This document shows, piece by piece, positions 56,101 to 64,000 of a stretch of 64,000 nt of DNA (the first letter of the stretch is position 1; each line of letters starts with the position of its first letter). The notes under the pieces are model-generated. The model was given only the letters and a program-made list of their open reading frames with translations. It was not told where the DNA came from and did no database searches. Source of the stretch: Lucifuga dentata (Eukaryota; Chordata; Actinopteri; Ophidiiformes; Bythitidae); assembly GCA_014773175.1 (NCBI GenBank), contig VXCM01000779.1, positions 103,735 through 167,734 of the forward strand. The letters run 5' to 3'. The translations under genes and the position numbers were made by a program.

Positions 56101-57045
56101 ATCTCCTGGACGGCTCGGTACCTTGTCGGAACCCATCAGGGAGTTGGTAGGTGTTGTGTGCCTTGTGGAAACCTCTAGAGGGTCCGATGGGGACGGCTTG
56201 GATGCCTGTGGTGATACACAAATATCAACTTTGGATTAAACAATGCCCTTTGGCAGCCAATTGATAGACTAAGATAAACCTGGTCCTTTTTCTTCAATCA
56301 TTAACTCTTGTGTCACAATCAGCTGTCGTTTCTTCGACAGCACAATAAATCAACATGCAATGTAATTTGTTTTCTCACAATCATAAGATGCAAATATTTG
56401 AGCAATCACAAACTCTTTTTAGGACTGCTTTTATGTCAACTGCTGATTTTTAATGCTTTTAATAGTCATATTCTAGTTTAACTTTTATCTTTTTTTTAAA
56501 TCTTATTCTTATACGAAGCACTTGGAGTTGCACATTGTGTATGAACTGTGCTATAGAAATAAAGATTATTTTATTATTCTGAGATCACAAGGAAGCAGTT
56601 ATGTGACATTATTAGTCATATATCACCCAGTTCATTTTTTTTTTGTGATCGTAGAATATATAATAATCTTTATTTCTGTAGCACAGTTTGTACACAATGT
56701 TCAACTCAAAAAGTGCTTCACATAAGAATAAAAGAGATTTAAAAAAAAAATATATGACCAATAAAAGCATTAAACATCAGCATTTGTCATAAAAAGATAT
56801 GTTGTAAGATTCTTCTTAAAAAAACATCCATAGTCTTGGACCATAAAAACCAAAAGCTGCCACTCCAAACCTTTTAGTTTGGACCTGAGGAACATTTAAG
56901 GCTTAAGTTAGAAAATCTAAGGGACTTGCAGTGTAACCTAGTGTAACATATCAGATAAATAGAACATATAAATATATGAGTATGCATAATGAGAGAGTGA
57001 GATCTTACTTGACAGCACCAGGCATGGCAGCACAAACTTGAGCAT
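53176..57045 (-). CDS. Secreted protein with FRQGTEP repeats and a C-type lectin-like domain
   Basis: I do not recognise this gene. Six coding exons on the minus strand: 57009-57045, 55972-56205, 55158-55885, 54945-55082, 54364-54475, 53176-53249. All junctions are GT-AG and in phase, giving 440 aa. Residues 1-16 (MLKFVLPCLVLSSIQA) are a signal peptide. Residues ~17-90 contain one repeat, LPDGFRQGTEPSRR. Residues 106-301 are fourteen 14-residue repeats of the form [IL]PxGFRQGTEPxxx. Residues ~310-440 form a C-type lectin-like domain: GKCYEFNRTPMAFKDAQSSC, VLTWLGA, ASWVDGSEGSYSDWMPGHPN, PVCVEMF and WTADCELKRASICSY. The usual EPN/WND calcium-sugar residues are not conserved, so classical sugar binding is doubtful. 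The overall plan recalls proteoglycan/major-basic-protein-like lectins, but that assignment is weak. Confidence 0.85.
53791..53919. other. False duplication around single-N gap (lectin gene intron 5)
   Basis: 64 bases repeated about the N at 53855. Confidence 0.9.
54690..54905. mobile_element. Relic of the TTAA-type MITE family, copy D
   Basis: Shares TACATTACTGACAGCCAATT, CTCAAAATCAAATATTCA and TTTGGGAAATGGTTGTCAGT with copies A-C, but the outer termini are lost. It lies in intron 4 of the lectin gene. Confidence 0.6.
55258..55848 (-). repeat. 42-bp tandem repeat coding for 14 FRQGTEP units
   Basis: Fourteen in-frame 42-base units in exon 3 of the lectin gene. Units 2-4 (plus-strand ~55680-55806) are nearly identical at DNA level, suggesting recent expansion. 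Later units vary at the three or four residues after TEP and at the Asp/Ser/Ala/Gln before GF. Confidence 0.93.
56484..56745. repeat. Inverted pair of LINE-tail-like sequences
   Basis: The left arm (~56500-56575, ...CACATTGTGTATGAACTGTG...GAAATAAAGATTATT) and the right arm (~56660-56745) are imperfect inverted copies separated by ~80 bases. Each arm resembles the common 3' end of fish L2-type retroposons (GTGCTATA.AAATAAA). In intron 1 of the lectin gene. Confidence 0.6.
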
Positions 57046-57255
57046 CCTGTTTCCAGAGCTGCTGGAAGCACTGAGCGTTGGAAGCTTCAAGATTGTACCA
57101 GGTCATTGTGCAAGGATCATAAAGATGTCTCACGTGGTTCTGTTGCAGAAAGATTCACGCCATCCTGGTCGTCAGCGTTTCTGCCCACATCAGCAATGGT
57201 AATTAGAGTTTCAAAAAAGGTGGTATTCTCATTTACTCTGAGGGTCTTATTCGCT

Positions 57256-57291
57256 ACAGAGAGCCATTGTACCCTTACAATGGCTCTCTGT
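57256..57291. repeat. Perfect 16-bp-arm hairpin upstream of the lectin gene
   Basis: ACAGAGAGCCATTGTA, loop CCCT, then the exact reverse complement. It lies about 210 bases upstream of the lectin-gene ATG. Confidence 0.85.
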
Positions 57292-57349
57292 TTCAGACAC
57301 ATGCTTGGTTTAATACAAAAAAGTATTGTAAAAATATATTTTAAAAAAA

Positions 57350-58500
57350 AATATATATATATATATGTAAATATATATATATATAATGTAAATTATAAAA
57401 AAGTATTCTTATGCATACTAAATTTCTGCAATCAAATGAAATTAAATTCTGCAAATCATCTGTACTGTATATTTTTTCGTCAACTCAGTTCATCCAAAAA
57501 TTGTTAATCTTTTTGTAGCTTTGTGTTTAATTTATTCTTCTTATGTGTGGTTTTTTTTTGTTTTTGTTTTTTTTTTTTTTNGTACAGACTGGGTTTGCTG
57601 ACAGCTCAAGTAGAGATGACCGATTCACTGAATCATCGACTCAAAAGATTCGATTCTTAGTCCATGAATCGGTGATGCAGGTCATAACTGAACCACATAC
57701 CTCCGGTTCATTCATTTATATGCTTTTTCTTTCACAACATCCCGTTTTTGAGATTAATTAACACATTCCAGCTCTAACCATGAAAGTGGTGAAATCACGA
57801 TACCTAGTGGCTAAACATTGATTTGCATCTTAAAATAAAACAAACCAAGTTATGTTAATTTGTGTGGAGGTTTGTTAATTGACCTGGTGATGATTGGCTT
57901 TTTATTATCTGTGTTCATTGTTTTGATGGTTAACTTTTCATTTTTTGATGTGTGTATTTACAATGGTTAGCTTTTCATTACTTGACCTGTGCAATTGTTA
58001 GTGGTTGGCTTTTTATTATTTGAGCTCATTATTTCCTTTTCATTATTTATTGTCAGTATTCATTATTTGACATTTGTCCCTTTTATTATTCAACCTGAGT
58101 ATAATTCGAAGCAGGCGAGTTTTAATCATTACATGTTGTAATTAATTGTTTAAATGTGGCACACAATATATTCCATAGGACTGATCCAGTCGAATTTTCC
58201 ATCTCTACCGTCAAGCTAGCATCGCTAACTGGACATGTACAGGAAGACACACAGTGGGACTTCAAAATAAATGTACAATCGCATCGTATTCGGTTAAGAA
58301 AACGCGTGTATAATTGAGGTTTTACCTCCGTCCTTTATATTAATCAAAGCGTTGTTGCAGGAAATTATGAAAATTTGGATATGTACATTATTTTGTCAAA
58401 CACATTTATACATGTTATTTTATCTGCGTATTCATGCATTATATCTGCAAATACCTCATCGGAAAATTTACAGTTGTACAACACGTTGTGTGTGGTTTTT

Positions 58501-58536
<36 letters not shown>

Positions 58537-58860
58537 CTTTTCAAAATTTTAATTTGTCTTTTGGTTTTGCTAGCTTTTATTTTAGAAGCATTACCAGGAA
58601 GTTGTGTTATGATGATATTTCCTGATTTACGAAACACATTGGTCGCCTTGCATTTACGGTTGGACTATAAATCAAACCGCTGGCACACATGTGGCTGCCT
58701 AGTTTTTGTAACTGACACAAGCCAAGCAACTAATCGTGGATGTTAAAAACTAACCGTTGCCATTGGTTACCTGTTACGCAATGACCCTGACAGCGTGACG
58801 TTACGCAGCTAAAAGCAGCTAGCTAGCGCAGTTAGCTAGCTCTCGACCTAAAAGTGTCAG
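57350..58860. other. Spacer between the lectin gene and fdx1
   Basis: AT repeats near 57350-57385, poly(T)-N gaps at 57581 and 58907, and a degenerate TTTTCATTATTTGA-type tandem array at ~57890-58100. The upstream regions of both divergent genes lie here. No gene is supported. Confidence 0.55.
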
Positions 58861-58931
58861 TGTTACTTTCTCGGTTCTGTAGCATTTCTTTTTTTTTTTT
58901 TTTTCCNTTTTTTTTTTTTTTTTTCCTCCAC

Positions 58932-60080
58932 ATGGCTTTGGTAACGGTGACTAGAAGACTGGCTCACGTAACGTTACGGGAATGTGCACGGAGGACGGCG
59001 GCCGTCGCTCTAGCCTGCTGGCCGGCAGGTCAGAGGAGTTTAAGCCGCAGCACGCAGCCTCTGAGGTGGGTAAAAGTTAGAGAACAGCGATAAAGGGCGA
59101 AGTCTGAACACGCCGAACCCCGTTCATAAAGCTTATCAGAATGAGCTGCTTTTATCTTTTTTTTTTAACTTACATACGTCACATTTATCAGAATTCACAT
59201 TAATTATTACAGTCTTTGTGAATGGAGTGTGACATTTCCAAACTTACATCAACTCACTCAACGGTTATACTGCAGTCACACCGATGCAATAATTATTTTA
59301 TTTGTGACACCTAATTACTGTAGTGTATTTATCATTAATTTTTATTAGATTGCTTTATTTTTTTTTTATTAAATATTGATAATTGTATAATCATGTCTTA
59401 CGCTTTGTTTTAATGGATAAATTGCTCAAAATAATTGATTGATTTTCTGTCAGTCAACCAATCGATTAATTCACTGATTATTTCCTGGTAACAGTAGATT
59501 ATTAACATTGAATATTGATGAAGGCCTTGTTTTTAAAGAGAACCTGATGGAGCAGTGACTGTGTTTTTTTGCCTTCTACATGTCATGTCTCCAGGGCTGG
59601 AGCAATCCATCTTTGTTCAGGTACAAGGCTTTGACCCTGGCCAGGCTTCTCAGGGCTAAACACCCTGTTAAATTTGCATAATCTTTTTTTTTTTAAAAGC
59701 CTTAACCAATTGAACTGTGTGTTCACGTCAGCCTGCAGGGCGACCCTAACCATCCTGTTATTTTTTTTAAAAAAATCAACTTGATCATGCTTTCAGGTCT
59801 TAGTAAGGTTTTGTGTTAAATGTGGTCAAAAAAGAGGACATGAACTAGTTTGAAAGCTGAACCTCAGACTTTTGATTCCCCAAAATGTCACTTTAATACT
59901 TTTGTAGATTAGTTCATATAAACAGGCTGTTGTAGCATTTTGATCTTGCCACAAATGTTTATTGATGTGGTTTTGAGTGGGATAGCCTCTGACCTACTGC
60001 ACTGAAATAACCCATCAGCTGGATTTCAGGTCTCTGTGGGGCCTGCATGGGAGATTTTCATTTTCCTGCATGCGTCTTGN

Positions 60081-60112
<32 letters not shown>

Positions 60113-61311
60113 GTTACTTTCTCATTTTAATTTTGAAAGCCCAAAATTGTCAAGCCTCTGGTTATAGTACAGGTCAGGTAAAGGTAAAGTTAAGGTCTTA
60201 ACTTTATTCCATTCAGTGATAAATGTTATGACTTGGCCAGGTGGGTAAGCAGATGAAAAATGTTTATTCACAGCTCTCATGACCTTGGACTAGAAAAAAA
60301 TCACTGAACAGACACAGCCTGGATTTGTCAACTCTTGCACGAAGGACAAACATTTGTCAGTGCCATCGCTGATAACACTTAAACTTTAAATATAATTTTG
60401 TTAACCCTATACAGTGACTGCATAACACAAATTAAATTGCCCATTAACATTATTTACCAGCTTGCCTCCCTTTAGTATTTTTTTAACTTAACTTTTAAAA
60501 CTTTTTTGTATGAACCCTTTGGTCTTGTAATTGCGTACATGAATTACTGTGGACTAACATAAAACTCTAATTTGTTCAACTAATTTCTTTTTATTTATTT
60601 GTTTTTTCTTTTTAATACCTGGTCAGGGACTACAGATGATAATTAGTCTTTGACTAACTTTGGTACCTTTACAGAAATGTGTATTAATGTAAGAAAGAAA
60701 GAAATTTCTGCTGAAGGATCACTGTGTAATGATCAACTATGACCACAAGAGGGCAGTAAAGTATGCTATAAAGATGCAAGATTTGAAAAAAAAAAAATCC
60801 CAATATTTTAGTCATGTTAAGCCTTAGCAATGGGACACTAAACTCTCCCTCCCCTTCCAGGTCAGACAATAAAGTGACAGTCCACTTCATCAACAGAGAT
60901 GGAGACAAAATCACAGTGAAGGGTTCGCCTGGAGACTCACTGCTAGACCTGGTCATTAATGAAGACCTTGACTTTGATGGATATGGTATGCACACAAACG
61001 CTTGTTTGGACCGTCTCGCTTGTTCCTTACCTCCTTTGTTCTCTTCATCTATCTTTATTCTTCAATTCAACATGTGCATAGGAGCGTGTGAGGGAACGCT
61101 GGCGTGCTCCACGTGCCATCTGATCTTTGAGGAGGACGTCTACAATAAGCTGGGGCCGATCACAGATGAGGAGATGGACATGTTGGACTTGGCCTATGGC
61201 TTGACTGACATGTGAGACACGCACGTACCCTTGATAAGAATGTGCTGCACAGATTAGTTTGATTTAATCAGGTGTTCACAAGACATCCTGCATTGTCATT
61301 TTCACGAAATG

Positions 61312-61345
<34 letters not shown>

Positions 61346-61472
61346 NCCCCCCCCCCCCCCCAGGTCTCGTCTGGGTTGTCAGATCTGTCTGACAAAGTCA
61401 CTGGAGGGCATGGTGGCCAGGGTTCCAGAGAGCGTCGCCGACATCAGACAGAGCAAAGACGAATCTGCTTAA
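58932..61472 (+). CDS. fdx1: Ferredoxin 1 / adrenodoxin, mitochondrial [2Fe-2S] protein
   Basis: Electron carrier from ferredoxin reductase to mitochondrial cytochrome P450s in steroid and related synthesis. Exons 58932-59065, 60861-60985, 61082-61211 and 61364-61472, all GT-AG and in phase, give 165 aa. The N-terminus is Arg-rich without acidic residues ([20 protein letters not shown]), a mitochondrial targeting sequence. The core [19 protein letters not shown], the cluster ligands in [15 protein letters not shown] and LGCQIC, and [15 protein letters not shown] are diagnostic. All four cysteine ligands are present. Fish often have a second copy (fdx1b), and which one this is cannot be told. 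The exon 4 acceptor is formed by (TG)n-N-(C)15-AG, so its true intron end is poorly resolved. Confidence 0.95.
60743..60756 (+). promoter_or_regulatory. CTCF-like motif in fdx1 intron 1
   Basis: CCACAAGAGGGCAG, close to the CTCF core, within a ~45-base segment that recurs downstream of the gene at 61895-61935. Confidence 0.45.
61314..61361. repeat. (TG)n-N-(C)n tract at the fdx1 exon 4 acceptor
   Basis: 32 bases of TG/GT, an N at 61346, then fifteen C running straight into the CAG acceptor. No other polypyrimidine tract is present. Confidence 0.9.
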
Positions 61473-61864
61473 CAGGACACCTGTCCTGAAAAACAAGACT
61501 GTTAGTGGTGTGTTAGCGCCTGGTGAGCACTGAGGGTATGTGTGTGAGGTTCAGATCTGTCAGTCATCACTTAAAAATATCTTTGCTGTCCATAACCCGT
61601 ACAAGTGCCTTCACATTATGGAGGAAAAGTATGATTGGATTTACCCAAAAACAGAAAATTAAGATTGTCGTTTCTGTGCTCACATTCATGTCCATCTGAT
61701 AATGATCCACTGGCTGAAACATGAACCAAGTGTGCTCATACTGACATCTTCTTGAATACCATATATTTTAATTCTACATAGTATGTATACACTGAGATTT
61801 GTTGGTTTCATCAAATCATGAATACTATAATTCCAAAATATGATTGTACAGTGATGAATAATGT

Positions 61865-61870
61865 AATAAA
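61865..61870 (+). terminator. Poly(A) signal of fdx1
   Basis: AATAAA about 400 bases after the fdx1 stop, a typical 3' UTR length. Confidence 0.55.
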
Positions 61871-61911
61871 GATAAACTTTCTAATGGTGTGGTAGTAATG
61901 ATCAATTTTGA

Positions 61912-61925
61912 CCACAAGAGGGCAG
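61912..61925 (+). promoter_or_regulatory. CTCF-like motif downstream of fdx1
   Basis: A second copy of CCACAAGAGGGCAG, in the same orientation and with similar flanks (TAATGATCAA..TGA before, TAAAGT after) as the copy at 60743. Confidence 0.45.
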
Positions 61926-62183
61926 TAAAGTGCTAGAAAGAGTAATATACAAATCCTGTTTTACCCATGTATTATTTAATTTGTAAATGTAGAGTTTTTA
62001 GCTTATTAACAGCGTATGAATACACAGCAGATGACAGTATAAGAAACCACACTGGCAACAAAACAAGGATCAAATCTCGTGACAGGTTTACATGTAAGAC
62101 ATCCTATCAGCAGATAAAATCTTATCTATGGCTATAATCCTTGTAAGTTTGCAAGCATAACAGATTTAATCAAAAGCAGATAA

Positions 62184-62318
62184 GTTTATAGAATCTTACT
62201 GAATAACCATGACTAGCTTCATACTACACAAATCAGAGGCTTCCAAGTCANGTTTATAGAATCTTACTGAATAACCATGACTAGCTTCATACTACACAAA
62301 TCAGAGGCTTCCAAGTCA
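62184..62318. other. False duplication around single-N gap
   Basis: 67 bases repeated about the N at 62251. Confidence 0.9.
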
Positions 62319-62475
62319 AAACTATATTCATATAAGTAATGATATAGGTTAATTAAAGCCAAATGCTCCACATCTCCTATAATTCGACACTAACACCTGG
62401 AGTGACTCCATATAGCAGATGTGTAAAAAAAAAGAAATGTATAAATCAATATATAAGATTGATGTCAGTTCAATC

Positions 62476-62610
62476 CATGTCGCAAAGCAGCCTACATGAT
62501 AAATAAGCTGCGAGCACGTCAGAGCTAACAGGTAGCTGAGCANCATGTCGCAAAGCAGCCTACATGATAAATAAGCTGCGAGCACGTCAGAGCTAACAGG
62601 TAGCTGAGCA
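62476..62610. other. False duplication around single-N gap
   Basis: 67 bases repeated about the N at 62543. Confidence 0.9.
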
Positions 62611-62622
62611 GAGCTTTGATTG

Positions 62623-62684
62623 TGTGGCGCAGACGGTATGTCTTGGTGGAGCAGGTCCCCGGGTTCGAGCCCAACCTGCGCATT
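62623..62684 (+). repeat. tRNA-like sequence (SINE head or tRNA relic)
   Basis: Contains an A-box-like TGGCGCAGACGGTATG and a B box GGGTTCGAGCCC, spaced too closely for an intact tRNA. Probably a tRNA-derived repeat fragment. Confidence 0.4.
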
Positions 62685-62764
62685 TTATGCTTGTCGGTTG
62701 ATTTCACCATTTGCAGCGATTACGTCACAGATAAAAGGCAGTTGACGAGAACATTGATTGTGTG

Positions 62765-62852
62765 GCACCGTGGCGCACATGGATAAGGTACGTCGTGAGG
62801 GTTTGGACGCCTTGCCCGGGCAAGTGTGGTTCGAGCCCAAGATCCGACGGGG
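62765..62852 (+). repeat. tRNA-Arg-like sequence (SINE head or tRNA relic)
   Basis: TGGCGCACATGGATAAGG resembles the D-arm and A box of tRNA-Arg, and TGGTTCGAGCCC is a B box 50 bases on. I could not form a clean acceptor stem, so this is not called a functional tRNA. Confidence 0.4.
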
Positions 62853-63043
62853 AAAGAGGGAGCGGGGAGGTTCCTCCCCCGGGCGTTTCTGAGGTTTGAA
62901 ACCAGGGGGTTATGAAATTTTATGGATGGAAATTTTTTTTTTTTAAATTTCGCGGTGCGCGTTCAAATTTGGTTGGAAGGAAAAGAAACTTTTTTAATGA
63001 AATAAGCTGTGTTTAATTCTCATTTCATATTAGATTGCCCAGG

Positions 63044-63178
63044 TAACTGGTGCAAAGAACATTAACAAACATTCATCATAATTAATTACTAATTATAAAG
63101 AATATATTATNTAACTGGTGCAAAGAACATTAACAAACATTCATCATAATTAATTACTAATTATAAAGAATATATTAT
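63044..63178. other. False duplication around single-N gap
   Basis: 67 bases repeated about the N at 63111. Confidence 0.9.
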
Positions 63179-63678
63179 ATTATTATTAATTGCATGATAA
63201 AACTTTTACAGACTTTAAATTAGCAAAATCAAGAAGGCAACAGCAGGTACACAAAACTAATCCAAATCAGATTTAAGGTGCATTAATATATCTGATAACA
63301 CTAAAAGTCAATAAGAAGGTAATTTTAACATACATAAGCTTAGAAAGATTCTGTCTGCAAGTGTAAATAGAGCCTCAAGGACATCTAACCACAAATCAAT
63401 AATATTCCTCAAATGGCAATAAGCTGTATGTATTTTATTGATTTTCTTTAGCTTTCTGTTTCCCTGTTTGTTGTAATACAGCAAACAATGCAAATGCGAT
63501 TTGAGGCAAAATATATCACAAGATACTGAATGGTTTCAAATAAGTGGAGGTGCTTTAACACTAGTAAGGCCAACAGAATGCTAATAAGCAGTCAAAGGCG
63601 GTGAGGATAATTGTAATTAGGGTTATTTTTTGAAAAGTCCACTTGTGTGGTGTCTAAAGGACTGTCAGGTTTTGTGAC
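63179..63678. other. AT-rich 3' flank of the last gene
   Basis: No coding sequence. It probably includes the 3' UTR of the minus-strand gene that follows. Confidence 0.5.
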
Positions 63679-64000
63679 TCACACATAGGATTCTTCAGCA
63701 AACAGGAGCTGTTCAAAATCTGCCTCTTCTGTGGGATGAATGCACCTCTTCAGCCAGTCTCTGTGACTCTCAACCAGGGCTAGCGCCACCTGCTGGCTGC
63801 TCTGAGAGCGACTCCGTGGGGTGGATGAGAAATAGTCCTTGACTGCTTTGGTGGCATAGGGGGAGAGGCAGAAACGGGTCTCGCCCTGTGAATTTGCCTG
63901 GGAAACCTTCAGTCCTGGGTCACCGGGGAGCCTCGCGTGGAATAAGGTGGAGGCTCGGTCCATAACCAGCCGCCCCGGCTCTGATCCCCTTCGCTGTGAG
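63679..64000 (-). CDS. C-terminal end of a protein, possibly ARHGAP20; 5' partial
   Basis: An open frame runs in from the window edge to a TGA at 63679-63681 (about 106 residues). Sequence such as GETRFCLSPYATKAVKDYFS, VALALVESHRDWLKRC and the end EQLLFAEESYV looks like a conserved protein. The last residues, ESYV, fit a class I PDZ ligand. In mammals ARHGAP20 neighbours FDX1, so it is the candidate by position, but I cannot confirm it from this fragment. The Met at 63963 is not necessarily the start, since the frame stays open beyond it. Confidence 0.55.
   Translation of the reverse strand, partial: SQRRGSEPGRLVMDRASTLFHARLPGDPGLKVSQANSQGETRFCLSPYATKAVKDYFSSTPRSRSQSSQQVALALVESHRDWLKRCIHPTEEADFEQLLFAEESYV
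63781..63797 (-). promoter_or_regulatory. CTCF-like motif inside coding sequence
   Basis: TAGCGCCACCTGCTGGC, the reverse form of an almost complete CTCF consensus, inside the last coding exon of the minus-strand gene. Confidence 0.5.

Noticed and set aside
57600..57720. Alternating GATTC/GAATC-rich segment as a mobile-element terminus
   Set aside because: It looks like a dispersed repeat, but I found no paired terminus or target duplication to support a class.
62765..62852. Functional tRNA-Arg gene
   Set aside because: No convincing acceptor stem or anticodon loop could be paired by eye. It is more likely a tRNA-derived repeat.

Overview
This is nuclear DNA from a ray-finned (teleost) fish. 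The genes are intron-rich with GT-AG junctions. A warm-temperature-acclimation type hemopexin (Wap65) is present, there are long (TG)n microsatellites, and introns carry short MITE-like elements. The sequence comes from a draft short-read assembly. About 28 single-N gaps are scattered through it, and at 13 of them the 61-68 bases before the N are repeated after it. Four of these false duplications lie inside coding exons and break the reading frame.

Layout, left to right. (1) 3-1408 (+): the 3' two thirds of a lens-type alpha connexin, best match gja3 (Cx46/Cx48.5), with an unusual 90-bp intron inside the coding region; a poly(A) signal follows at 4249. (2) 5562-10214 (-): a complete 10-exon hemopexin/Wap65 gene of 438 aa. 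(3) 11354-13912 (-): an 852-aa TRIM32-like protein with a coiled coil and a C-terminal NHL propeller but no RING or B-box, in one coding exon. (4) 18013-50810 (+): a complete neurobeachin-like gene, nbeal1. I reconstructed 54 coding exons, and removing the gap artefacts gives an uninterrupted frame of about 2,753 aa. (5) 53176-57045 (-): a secreted protein I cannot name, with a signal peptide, fourteen 14-residue FRQGTEP repeats and a C-type lectin-like domain (440 aa, six coding exons). (6) 58932-61472 (+): fdx1, mitochondrial adrenodoxin, four exons, 165 aa. (7) 63679-64000 (-): the C-terminal end of a protein with a terminal PDZ-ligand motif, possibly arhgap20 by position beside fdx1.

These are separate single-copy genes and not an operon or pathway. 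gja3 and hpx are convergent, with two oppositely oriented CTCF-like motifs between them. nbeal1 and the lectin gene are also convergent, and their 3' ends may overlap. The NHL gene and nbeal1 are divergent.

Mobile DNA consists of non-autonomous elements. There is a TTAA-flanked inverted-repeat family (three intact copies and one relic), a PIF/Harbinger-like family (two copies, both in nbeal1 introns), an inverted pair of LINE-tail-like sequences, and tRNA-like sequences near 62.7 kb. The most unusual item is the FRQGTEP-repeat lectin. No CRISPR array, operon or complete autonomous transposon is visible.
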